Made by a program: the position numbers and the translations under genes. This document shows positions 36,454 to 42,955 of a stretch of DNA of 54,147 bases, one piece after another. The DNA is taken from positions 1 through 54,147 of IMG/VR virus record IMGVR_UViG_3300020442_002355. One strand, given 5' to 3'. Position 1 is the stretch's first letter. The number at the start of each line of letters is the position of its first letter. Source of the stretch: a virus. Under the pieces are notes generated by a model that did not search any database, was not told the origin of the DNA, and was given only the letters and a program-made list of their open reading frames with translations.

Positions 36454-36632
36454 GATTCAGGAATTAGATGTGGGGCATACTGTTTAACGTCTTCTACAAG
36501 TTCATCATCATCAAGGTCATTCAATTCTCTGTTCTGTGTTACAATGAAGAAGTCCCTTAAGTCTTCTTCTGTCATCTGATTTAGATCCCATTCGATGTAC
36601 TCTTCTTGGATTTGTTCTCTTGTTTTGTTCAT
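36450..36632 (-). CDS. Small acidic helical protein (60 aa)
   Basis: A 60-residue acidic protein: MNKTREQIQEEYIEWDLNQM, then EEDLRDFFIVTQNRELND and DDELVEDVKQYAPHLIPES. The C-terminal DELxxxVKxYxPxL motif is shared with the downstream neighbour. It lies 9 nt after the 115-residue gene and overlaps the next by 4 nt, so all three are probably one message. Function is unknown. Confidence 0.8.
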   Translation of the reverse strand: MNKTREQIQEEYIEWDLNQMTEEDLRDFFIVTQNRELNDLDDDELVEDVKQYAPHLIPES

Positions 36633-36641
36633 TGTTTTGTA

Positions 36642-36989
36642 TCAGGCAAAAGTGTAACCATGAGTGAATGATTCGGTTTTGAATACTTTTTCATTACCAA
36701 TTTGACCGACAAACTTTCTTACAAACCATTGATAATTCTTTTGGAAAACTCCTTCTCCAGCAATGCAGAACTCATTACATAGTGCGTTCAATCGTGATTT
36801 GGTTGTTTTAGTTTGCCAACCACCATCATAGATTGTCATGTCAGTATCTGTCACAGTAGCAATCAGATTGCCGTGCAGATATACATTTGAATTGTTTGTA
36901 TCAGGATCAAATGTGACGCTTGTGTTATCCTTTGACCAGTTGCGATTGTTGTTAATTGCACGGATCATTTCAAATTCGATTTTTCTCAT
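36642..36989 (-). CDS. Conserved cyanophage hypothetical protein (115 aa)
   Basis: A 115-residue alpha/beta protein: MRKIEFEMIRAINNNRNWSK, then NVYLHGNLIATV, GWQTKTTKSRLNALCNEFC and FQKNYQWFVRKF. The TTKSRLNAL...F segment is familiar from small conserved proteins of cyanophages. It heads a message after element copy 2, with an A/C-rich leader without ribosome site. No catalytic residues are evident. Confidence 0.82.
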   Translation of the reverse strand: MRKIEFEMIRAINNNRNWSKDNTSVTFDPDTNNSNVYLHGNLIATVTDTDMTIYDGGWQTKTTKSRLNALCNEFCIAGEGVFQKNYQWFVRKFVGQIGNEKVFKTESFTHGYTFA

Positions 36990-37013
36990 GATGTTTGTGT
37001 GTTGAGTGTGTGG

Positions 37014-37047
37014 TTACAATACTAGGACACTTTAGAGGCTTCAGTTA
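37014..37047 (-). repeat. 34-bp element, copy 2
   Basis: Intact copy with TATTGT instead of TAGTGT near its 3' end. It begins 8 nt after the TGA of the 68-residue gene; the next ATG (36989) is 24 nt downstream. Confidence 0.95.
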
Positions 37048-37055
37048 GTATCACC

Positions 37056-37262
37056 TCATATCTCGGCAATTAATAGTTTCAGGCATCTGTCTGCTTCAGT
37101 GAGAACATCATCATCTAATTCATCCCATTCGACTTCAGCATAGGCACTAAATGCCGTTTCATATGTACCATCTGAAAGAAGAGGAGCATAATACAAAACC
37201 GCAGAATGATCAGGGTCTAATGTATAAGTACAACCGTTGATTGATGAAACAAGAAAAACCAT
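37056..37262 (-). CDS. Small hypothetical protein (68 aa)
   Basis: A 68-residue protein: MVFLVSSINGCTYTLDPDHS, then AYAEVEWDELDDDVL and RCLKLLIAEI. The mix of a beta-rich first half and acidic second half is common among cyanophage small genes. It stands alone between element copies 2 and 3, a one-gene cassette. Function is unknown. Confidence 0.75.
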   Translation of the reverse strand: MVFLVSSINGCTYTLDPDHSAVLYYAPLLSDGTYETAFSAYAEVEWDELDDDVLTEADRCLKLLIAEI

Positions 37263-37283
37263 AATGTGAGTTGATTGTGTGAG

Positions 37284-37317
37284 TTACACTACTAGGACAC
37301 TTTAGAGGCTTCAGTTA
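37284..37317 (-). repeat. 34-bp element, copy 3
   Basis: Consensus copy. The TAG stop of the 50-residue gene touches it; the preceding 8 nt (AGGTTTAG) are also shared with copy 4. ATG at 37262 is 21 nt downstream. Confidence 0.95.
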
Positions 37318-37470
37318 CTAAACCTCACGAATTGCATCGATAATAAACTCTTTTTCAGTAGAATGTATGTGATTGATGCAATCATCCATATCTACACATT
37401 CTTCGACCGTGATAAACTTGAATCGGTCGGGATTGTCAATACGAGAAAGAGTGACGTTGAAAGTTTTCAT
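37318..37470 (-). CDS. Small hypothetical protein (50 aa)
   Basis: A 50-residue frame: MKTFNVTLSRIDNPDRFKF, then ITVEECVDMDDCINHIHS and FIIDAIREV. It is a beta-alpha type small protein, and stands alone between element copies 3 and 4. The perfect fit between two elements, with the usual A/C-rich leader, supports it as a real gene. Function is unknown. Confidence 0.75.
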   Translation of the reverse strand: MKTFNVTLSRIDNPDRFKFITVEECVDMDDCINHIHSTEKEFIIDAIREV

Positions 37471-37491
37471 TTAGTGTGTGAATTGTGGGCG

Positions 37492-37525
37492 TTACACTAC
37501 TGGGACACTTTAGAGGCTTCAGTTA
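37492..37525 (-). repeat. 34-bp element, copy 4
   Basis: Copy with CCCAGTAG instead of CCTAGTAG. It begins 7 nt after the stop of the 107-residue gene; ATG at 37470 is 21 nt downstream. Confidence 0.95.
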
Positions 37526-37532
37526 CTAAACC

Positions 37533-37856
37533 TCAGGCATATGACATCTCAGTATCATAAACAACACGGATGTTTGTACCAATCACAGGATCAATCGGTC
37601 CCCACTTATAACATTTTTCGTCAGCAAAATATCGTGCTACCTTACTCATCAGACGATCATCAACTTCACCACTATCACCAAGAATTGTGGTCTCAACATA
37701 TGGATAACCATCAACCTCAATCATATCACGAATCCAACCATACATTTCAACCTTATTATCAAACAACTTACTAGTGCGTAAATCACCACCAGCAACCGCA
37801 AGATATGCTCCTGAAAACTCAGGATTCATTTTGGAGAATGTCATTGAAGAGTGCAT
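37533..37856 (-). CDS. Hypothetical protein (107 aa)
   Basis: A 107-residue protein: MHSSMTFSKMNPEFSGAYLA, then KLFDNKVEMYGWIRDMIEVDG and CYKWGPIDPVIGTNIRVVYD. An alternative start is the Met at residue 5. The pattern is alpha/beta with no membrane segment or catalytic motif I can name. It is a one-gene cassette between element copies 4 and 5. Confidence 0.78.
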   Translation of the reverse strand: MHSSMTFSKMNPEFSGAYLAVAGGDLRTSKLFDNKVEMYGWIRDMIEVDGYPYVETTILGDSGEVDDRLMSKVARYFADEKCYKWGPIDPVIGTNIRVVYDTEMSYA

Positions 37857-37876
37857 AATGTTTGAATGTTGTGTGA

Positions 37877-37910
37877 TTACACTACTAGGACACTTTAGAG
37901 GCTTCAGTTA
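37877..37910 (-). repeat. 34-bp element, copy 5
   Basis: Consensus copy. Its internal TGA (bases 5-7 of the element) is the stop codon of the upstream gene. ATG at 37856 is 20 nt downstream. Confidence 0.95.
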
Positions 37911-38269
37911 CTGACATCATACATTTGTGCCATATATGTCTCATATTGTTGTTGAGTGAAGAGATTACCATCAACCCAGAAAAACTCTTCTTGACCAATA
38001 CAAGAGTCGCCACAATCCTCTAGAAGACCATCAACAATCGTTGCCCATCTACGCGGTACAACTTGAATCAATGCTTCCTCATTATCGTCTAGATTGTTTG
38101 CACACTGAGCATAAACATAGTCATATAAATCACCACCCATCTGCTCAAACCAGTAGGTATCAACAGATTCAATTCTTTCGCCTTCGATAGCATAATCATC
38201 CTCTAATTCAAATTCATATGCTTCAATTGTGAAAAGTTGTGCCTTACCAAGTTCAAGTGTTTGAGTCAT
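37904..38269 (-). CDS. Acidic hypothetical protein (121 aa)
   Basis: A 121-residue, strongly acidic protein starting MTQTLELGKAQLFTIEAYEFE, with WFEQMGGDLYDYVYAQ and a C-terminal FTQQQYETYMAQMYDVSN. The frame stays open upstream. I chose ATG 38269 because many neighbours begin MTQT/MTQ-; ATG 38305 (MSFISS...), 4 nt after the preceding stop, is a real alternative. The stop codon TGA is supplied by element copy 5. The acidic surface suggests a DNA-mimic or protein-binding role, but this is speculation. Confidence 0.72.
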   Translation of the reverse strand: MTQTLELGKAQLFTIEAYEFELEDDYAIEGERIESVDTYWFEQMGGDLYDYVYAQCANNLDDNEEALIQVVPRRWATIVDGLLEDCGDSCIGQEEFFWVDGNLFTQQQYETYMAQMYDVSN

Positions 38270-38309
38270 TGTGTTAGGATCAGTGGGAGAAGAAATAAAG
38301 GACATACTA

Positions 38310-38657
38310 TCAGCGGAGATAAAGGAATGAACCGTAGGCATCAACAACCTCAGGATGATCTACCAGAAAATCCATATAGAATCGGATACCTTTAGCAGGT
38401 GCTTTGTATGATGCAGACTTATAAACTGCACCGTTATTCTTATCAACGAACATGAAGCAACTGCGACCACGCAGCGGCACACCATTGCTCACAAGATAAG
38501 ACCAGACTTTGATATATTTCCGACCAACCTCATACTCAAGTTGAGTATAAGTGTTACGACCGGATTCAAGTGAATCAACCTTGAAACGGTTGTTCACAAC
38601 TTCGAGCAGACATTCAGTCAGATACTCTGCTTTGAGATTAGGAGCGCAAAAAGTCAT
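38310..38657 (-). CDS. Hypothetical protein (115 aa)
   Basis: A 115-residue protein: MTFCAPNLKAEYLTECLLEV, then LEYEVGRKYIKVWSYL, RGRSCFMFVDKNNGAVYKSASYKAPAKG and a C-terminal VDAYGSFLYLR. The FVDKxxGxVYKxASxKAPAKGxR pattern is one I associate with a conserved unknown in marine T4-like phages, which often covers 100-120 residues. It follows element copy 6 with a 23-nt A/C-rich leader. Confidence 0.8.
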   Translation of the reverse strand: MTFCAPNLKAEYLTECLLEVVNNRFKVDSLESGRNTYTQLEYEVGRKYIKVWSYLVSNGVPLRGRSCFMFVDKNNGAVYKSASYKAPAKGIRFYMDFLVDHPEVVDAYGSFLYLR

Positions 38658-38680
38658 TTTAGTGTGTTTGAATTGTGTGC

Positions 38681-38714
38681 TTACACTACTGGGACACTTT
38701 AGAGGCTTCAGTTA
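38681..38714 (-). repeat. 34-bp element, copy 6
   Basis: CCCAGTAG variant. The upstream gene ends TGA-TAG immediately before it. ATG at 38657 is 23 nt downstream. Confidence 0.95.
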
Positions 38715-38717
38715 CTA

Positions 38718-38936
38718 TCACATTGATTCGATGATAGATTGACGTGCCTGATATGCTTCAAATTGACTGTTGAATGTCGCAATCTTAGTCATATCATCTG
38801 CCCAATAGATGGCAAACTTATGTGAACCAAATACACCCTTCACTTTGATAGGGTTGTCGATACCAAGAGGATAAGATTTCATGGTGTAAGAAGAAAGTTC
38901 AGAAAATAATGTGTAAACCTTTGTATCACATTCCAT
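38718..38936 (-). CDS. Small hypothetical protein (72 aa)
   Basis: A 72-residue protein: MECDTKVYTLFSELSSYTMKS, then VFGSHKFAIYWADDMTKIATF and QFEAYQARQSIIESM. Its start overlaps the end of the 59-residue gene by 11 nt, which suggests coupling. If Met 19 (MKSYPLGID) were the start, the overlap would vanish. Function is unknown. Confidence 0.72.
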   Translation of the reverse strand: MECDTKVYTLFSELSSYTMKSYPLGIDNPIKVKGVFGSHKFAIYWADDMTKIATFNSQFEAYQARQSIIESM

Positions 38937-39105
38937 TCATAAACTCATGCAGTTCAGCAAGATACTGTTCTTCAGTTTCAAACTTTCGACCATAGATTTC
39001 ACAAGGGAAAGTTTTCTTTTGGAACATAGTTGATGCCACGCTGACATCTTGTCGATCATAACCCATAGAAATAAGGTTTTCGACGTAGGGATTAGTTTGA
39101 GTCAT
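38926..39105 (-). CDS. Small hypothetical protein (59 aa)
   Basis: A 59-residue frame: MTQTNPYVENLISMGYDRQD, then ASTMFQKKTFPCEIYGRKF and YLAELHEFMNGM. It is short enough to be missed by standard gene finders. It starts 21 nt after element copy 7 with the standard A/C-rich leader and overlaps the next gene. The sequence predicts as helical. Function is unknown. Confidence 0.75.
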   Translation of the reverse strand: MTQTNPYVENLISMGYDRQDVSVASTMFQKKTFPCEIYGRKFETEEQYLAELHEFMNGM

Positions 39106-39126
39106 AATTGTGTTTTGATTGTGTGC

Positions 39127-39160
39127 TTACACTACTAGGACACTTTAGGGGCTTCAGTTA
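39127..39160 (-). repeat. 34-bp element, copy 7
   Basis: GCCCCTAAAG variant. Its internal TGA ends the 61-residue gene. ATG at 39105 is 21 nt downstream. Confidence 0.95.
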
Positions 39161-39339
39161 GACATACCGCCAATGGTCTCATCATAGATTTTCTCTACGA
39201 TTGCCCACTCAGAGTAGGTCAGTGCAGAAACTTGAGAGAGAATATAGTCAGTTGCCATATCCCAGTCAGCATTAGTTTCCTCGATGAATTGTGGGAAACC
39301 TGCAACAACAGAGGAAAAAGGAGTAAGAGAAGTGATCAT
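39154..39339 (-). CDS. Small hypothetical protein (61 aa)
   Basis: A 61-residue protein: MITSLTPFSSVVAGFPQFIEE, then WDMATDYILSQVSAL and SEWAIVEKIYDETIGGMSN. It is a one-gene cassette between element copies 7 and 8, ending in the TGA of copy 7. The pattern is mainly helical and mildly acidic. Function is unknown. Confidence 0.75.
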   Translation of the reverse strand: MITSLTPFSSVVAGFPQFIEETNADWDMATDYILSQVSALTYSEWAIVEKIYDETIGGMSN

Positions 39340-39359
39340 AGTGTGTTTTGATTGTGTGC

Positions 39360-39393
39360 TTACACTACTGGGACACTTTAGAGGCTTCAGTTA
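39360..39393 (-). repeat. 34-bp element, copy 8
   Basis: CCCAGTAG variant. Its first three bases (TAA) are the stop codon of the 68-residue gene. ATG at 39339 is 20 nt downstream. Confidence 0.95.
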
Positions 39394-39597
39394 CTTACTC
39401 TTACGTTTTTTGAGTTTTGTGATAAAGTTCTCTGCACTCTGTTTGTTCCTACACACCTTCATCTTACAGTTATCATATACTACCATATATTTCTTGCCTG
39501 TGCCCATTGGAATTGCCGCAATCTCCCAGTCTTTACCAACAACCCATCCTAATCGTGGTTTAGGTTCTAATATGCTACTGTTTGTTGGATACTTCAT
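39391..39597 (-). CDS. Small basic protein coupled to helicase B (68 aa)
   Basis: A 68-residue basic protein: MKYPTNSSILEPKPRLGWVV, then GKKYMVVYDNCKMKVCRNK and a Lys-rich end FITKLKKRKSK. Its ATG overlaps the helicase stop (TGATGA), so it is translated from the same message. The compact beta-sheet pattern and basic tail could bind nucleic acid. It may be an accessory subunit of the helicase; this is inference from coupling alone. Confidence 0.75.
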   Translation of the reverse strand: MKYPTNSSILEPKPRLGWVVGKDWEIAAIPMGTGKKYMVVYDNCKMKVCRNKQSAENFITKLKKRKSK

Positions 39598-40778
39598 CGG
39601 CGCACAACAGAATCATACAACTCACCTTGCTCAAACACAATATCAACAACCTTCTGCAATGCTTTGGCGGTGCTGATACCAACCTTAGAATAGGAAGGTA
39701 CAACACAGAGACCATAAGTTTTCTTTGCAGCAGGTGCCAAACGCAGAACACGTCCGATTGTTTGTGTCAATTCAATCACGTCCATGTTACGCATAAAGAT
39801 AACACAATCAAGCATGGAAACATTGATACCCTCTGAAAGGATAGAGCGGTGGAGAACAACAAATTTCTTGTCTGATTGGCGTCCCCAAGCGTTCAGAACC
39901 TCGAAGAACTTCTCTCTAGATACTTTCACCCCATCGATGATTGCACCCGTCTTAGAGGTGATATAGAGGTACGAATAACCACGGTCAGCAAGTTGCTGTG
40001 CAAAATCTGTCTGAAAGATTGTAGTCAACTGCTTAGTAGTCTTGGCACAGACCAACACTTTCTTAGTGCCAACTTCGTCGATAGTTGTCAGCACATTGTT
40101 GGATTCAAGGTGTGGAGTGATAGACTGACGGTCAACCTTATCCATCTCAATCACCTTGACTTTAGGCGGTAAGATATAACCACCATCAACCAGTTCAGGT
40201 GCAGAAACCCGACAAATGATGTTGCCATAGACCTCAACATCGTTCATGCCTGGTTTATTGATAGTGACCGAAGTCTTGCGCGTTGCAGTGAAATAGTAGC
40301 AACGTTCTGCCTTGCGTGAGAAATACTCAGTAGCAGGGAAGAAGTTACGCTTGACGCTGTTATGTGCTTCGTCAAAGTAAATCGTATCGACATCAATACC
40401 AGACTCCATCACACGACCAAGAGAATTGTAGGTCGTGAAGATGAGAACATGCTCACGCACTGTCTGACACATATCAACAAACAATTTGATACGCTCAGAC
40501 TTAGTGGTGCTGAAATGTTTTGTCTCGCCACTATGAACGTGCAGCACATTTGCATTAGTGATGTGCTCAAGGTACTCAGAAGAGAGTTGCTCTGCCAACA
40601 GAATACGAGGAGCAACAACAACAATGGTGCGGGGAACTTTGATACTGAAACGACGCACTGCATCTTGAATAGCAATCAAAGTTTTTCCGCCGCCAGTAGG
40701 CACCAAAATCTGACCAATAGCATTAGAAAGCATTGCATCAAGTCCGCGCTGTTGATGAGGGCGAAGGGTGATTGTCAT
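39594..40778 (-). CDS. SF2 DEAH-type helicase/translocase B
   Basis: A 394-residue helicase with both RecA-like lobes: Walker A PTGGGKT (27-33), DEAH box YFDEAHNS (134-141), motif III FTATR (~160) and motif VI TQTIGRVLR (~345). It has the compact form of the ATPase subunit in type I, III and ISP restriction enzymes and of UvsW-like proteins, but lacks the UvsW N-terminal domain. It is clearly a paralogue of the 468-residue helicase at 42956. It lies directly downstream of the methyltransferase-nuclease cassette, separated by element copy 9, and is coupled to the basic 68-residue protein. Confidence 0.88.
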   Translation of the reverse strand: MTITLRPHQQRGLDAMLSNAIGQILVPTGGGKTLIAIQDAVRRFSIKVPRTIVVVAPRILLAEQLSSEYLEHITNANVLHVHSGETKHFSTTKSERIKLFVDMCQTVREHVLIFTTYNSLGRVMESGIDVDTIYFDEAHNSVKRNFFPATEYFSRKAERCYYFTATRKTSVTINKPGMNDVEVYGNIICRVSAPELVDGGYILPPKVKVIEMDKVDRQSITPHLESNNVLTTIDEVGTKKVLVCAKTTKQLTTIFQTDFAQQLADRGYSYLYITSKTGAIIDGVKVSREKFFEVLNAWGRQSDKKFVVLHRSILSEGINVSMLDCVIFMRNMDVIELTQTIGRVLRLAPAAKKTYGLCVVPSYSKVGISTAKALQKVVDIVFEQGELYDSVVRR

Positions 40779-40789
40779 AATGTAGTGTG

Positions 40790-40823
40790 TAGTAATACTA
40801 GGACAGTTTAGAGGCTTCAGTTA
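40790..40823 (-). repeat. 34-bp element, copy 9
   Basis: Variant with AAACTGTCC and TATTAC instead of TAGTGT. Its internal TGA ends the 134-residue methyltransferase fragment. ATG of helicase B (40778) is 12 nt downstream. Confidence 0.92.
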
Positions 40824-41221
40824 AAGAACCCTTCTAATCCAATAGGTTCTCCAAAAGAATAATCATAGGTAAGTGCATCATGACAGACAAAGTGAGGGTG
40901 ATCAACTGCAACACCTAGTTTCTTACACATCTCTGCATGATTATCCTCCATAAGTTCTACTGCATAGAGCATATTATCGTTGATATGTTGTAAAGAGTGA
41001 TATTTCAATAATTCTGTCTGCAGTGCTAGTAGGAAGTTCCCTGACCCTGCCGCCGGATCTAAAAATGTGCTCTTTGCATCTTGCAGCATCGATTGAGGCA
41101 GTTCAGACACCATCTCAGCACACAATTCCATAGGTGTGAATACCTCACCAGTCTGATCAATTCTTTCATCAGATCGTTCAATATCTGATCCTACTGTTGA
41201 ATTGTGTGTGTTCTTAGGCAT
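40817..41221 (-). CDS. N6-adenine methyltransferase fragment with SAM site (motifs X and I)
   Basis: A 134-residue protein containing the SAM-binding half of a gamma-type N6-adenine methyltransferase: motif X GEVFTP (25-30), motif I FLDPAAGSGNF (53-63), an acidic residue at the motif II position (YAVELME) and a motif III-like DALTYD (~114). The chain stops where the catalytic NPPY motif should follow, exactly at the TGA inside element copy 9. It cannot be a complete enzyme alone. The neighbour at 41777 has NPPY. It overlaps the nuclease gene by 8 nt. It may be a truncation, or one half of a two-part enzyme. Confidence 0.85.
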   Translation of the reverse strand: MPKNTHNSTVGSDIERSDERIDQTGEVFTPMELCAEMVSELPQSMLQDAKSTFLDPAAGSGNFLLALQTELLKYHSLQHINDNMLYAVELMEDNHAEMCKKLGVAVDHPHFVCHDALTYDYSFGEPIGLEGFFN

Positions 41222-41780
41222 ACTGCTCCTTTACAATGTTGCGTAAATCATTCCAGAAAATGACATTGTTATCGACACGTCTTGCCATCTTCTCTCTATC
41301 GATGCAATGGACATTTGCCATGGCATGTTTAGGATGAACGCCCTTACATGATGTCACTATTATAACATTCTTTCCATTATATTGCAGTCCTTCGTTCATA
41401 GTTGCATCGGCAGCAATGTTAGAGATATTGTCTGCATTGGTCAATTGAGTGTTAGGATTTGCCTTGAATTTGACCTGAATTACATTAGGTTTGCCGTCAA
41501 TTGTAGAGAGTCCACGTCCATCAATACCGCGATCATAATCGAAATTTGGTTCATAGTTTGCAGTGTATGTGAGTGTATGATCGCCATTGAAGAACTTGAG
41601 GAAGTATTCAACGAACCACTCAAATCCATCTCCCATGAACTTCAATGGGTCATAGAAGTCTGGATCTTGCTTCTTACCAAGGGCAACCAACTTTTTCAGG
41701 AATGAATCTAACTTATTGTCAGAGATTAGAGAGTCAATCTCTTCACAATCAAAACCAAATGTGTGTTGCAGTTTCATCAC
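41214..41780 (-). CDS. PD-(D/E)xK-type restriction endonuclease-like protein
   Basis: A 188-residue nuclease candidate. The core has an acidic helix residue (DGFEWFVEYFL, 51-61), then GIDGRG (86-91) and IQVKFK (101-106), the D-(x)n-QxK signature of Mrr-like and type I/ISP restriction nucleases that cut DNA with metal ions. A second strand (NVIIVTSCKG) fits the fold. There is no DNA-recognition domain of its own, so it probably acts with partners. Its ATG overlaps the stop of the NPPY methyltransferase, and its end overlaps the start of the SAM-site protein. That puts it at the centre of a three-gene coupled cassette. Confidence 0.78.
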   Translation of the reverse strand: MMKLQHTFGFDCEEIDSLISDNKLDSFLKKLVALGKKQDPDFYDPLKFMGDGFEWFVEYFLKFFNGDHTLTYTANYEPNFDYDRGIDGRGLSTIDGKPNVIQVKFKANPNTQLTNADNISNIAADATMNEGLQYNGKNVIIVTSCKGVHPKHAMANVHCIDREKMARRVDNNVIFWNDLRNIVKEQYA

Positions 41781-42907
41781 TTGATGGCAGAGAGGGGGAT
41801 GTAGTTGAGAGGTTTGTCGGAAAGATAACGCTGAGAGAAGAGAATGGATTCTTTGATTTTGTTGAACTTATCGCCGTTCAAGAAATTGACCATCTCCTCT
41901 GAAGTATCGAGAACATAGTAGATGTGTCTACCACAACCTTCGTTCTCAACCCTTGCCATTGATTTGCCCTGATCACGAAACACAGTCTTAGGCACATCGT
42001 GGTGTTCATGCATCTTAGAAGAGTAAAGGTAAGTAATACCTTCGCTGTTCAGTTTTTCAATGATTGAATACTGATGCTGGTCAGTTTTGACCTTACTCAT
42101 GTGCTTCAACCGTGATTCATGAGAATAACTCTGATAAACCTTCAGTTTCTCTTCATCAGACTCAAATGCTTCTGTCCAGAAATCGATGCTGGAATTAGGA
42201 ATGAAAGGAAACTGAGTTACATCATACTCACCTTTGACACCATCAGAAAACTCAATGATTGTTTTCTTGTAAGGTGCAACTTTTTCGATGGTGTAGATAT
42301 CGAAAGGGGTGGATGCTTTGAATACTTTTTTGCCTTCCTTTGCATCATTGATCTTCAATGAGACCAACTGATAATCCTTGTAGATATAAGAAAGTTTGTC
42401 ATTAGGTTGACGCCAACGGGGAGGATTGATGAATGAAAGAAAACCACCATCATTCAACAATTCAAGGGATTGTGCTACAAAGGTGTCCCAGATTGTGTTG
42501 CCAGAGGTCTTAGTACCTGCCTGATATGGAGGGTTGGCAATAACAACATCGAATTTCATGGGGCACCTAGACAGTTTGTTGAAAGGGGGAATATAATAAT
42601 TTATACCAATCTTAGAGCAAATACCTTTGACATTATTATAGTATTTCTCCTCCATTTTTGTCAATCGAACATTAGCACGTTCGATGAGAGTCAGATTGGT
42701 GAATCCATGCTCTTGAAGAGTCAAGCACAGAGTCAAGAAAGTATCAACAACTGCAATAGGTGCATCCTTAGCAACACCAAAAGAAACGAGTTGTTGAACC
42801 ATCTCCTGTGCAATCTCTTCAGAGATAGGACGACGATCGTCAGCAGGTTTGATACCCTGAGAATAAAACTTTCTCAGTGCTTCACGTTTTTGGAATAGAG
42901 TTGCCAT
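41777..42907 (-). CDS. N6-adenine methyltransferase-like protein with NPPY (Eco57I type)
   Basis: A 376-residue protein with the catalytic motif IV FDVVIANPPY (119-128), followed by FLSFINPPRWR and a ~200-residue C-terminal part that could be a target-recognition domain (RHIYYVLDTSEEMVNFLNG...QRYLSDKPLNYIPL). The SAM-binding loop expected before NPPY is degenerate: IAVVDTFLTL (51-60) replaces D-P-x-x-G-x-G. So it may need a partner for SAM binding, for instance the 134-residue protein that has a perfect motif I but no NPPY. It heads the coupled cassette after element copy 10. Confidence 0.85.
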   Translation of the reverse strand: MATLFQKREALRKFYSQGIKPADDRRPISEEIAQEMVQQLVSFGVAKDAPIAVVDTFLTLCLTLQEHGFTNLTLIERANVRLTKMEEKYYNNVKGICSKIGINYYIPPFNKLSRCPMKFDVVIANPPYQAGTKTSGNTIWDTFVAQSLELLNDGGFLSFINPPRWRQPNDKLSYIYKDYQLVSLKINDAKEGKKVFKASTPFDIYTIEKVAPYKKTIIEFSDGVKGEYDVTQFPFIPNSSIDFWTEAFESDEEKLKVYQSYSHESRLKHMSKVKTDQHQYSIIEKLNSEGITYLYSSKMHEHHDVPKTVFRDQGKSMARVENEGCGRHIYYVLDTSEEMVNFLNGDKFNKIKESILFSQRYLSDKPLNYIPLSAIK

Positions 42908-42918
42908 TGGTTGTGTGC

Positions 42919-42952
42919 TTGTATTACTAGGACAGTTTAGAGGCTTCAGTTA
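42919..42952 (-). repeat. 34-bp element, copy 10
   Basis: Variant with AAACTGTCC and TAATAC. It follows TGA-TAG of the helicase A gene; the methyltransferase ATG (42907) is 11 nt downstream. Confidence 0.93.
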
Positions 42953-42955
42953 CTA

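Noticed and set aside
38665-39430. Plus-strand frames sharing VLTLLGHFRGFS
   Set aside because: They are the 34-bp element read on the opposite strand, within shadows of real minus-strand genes.
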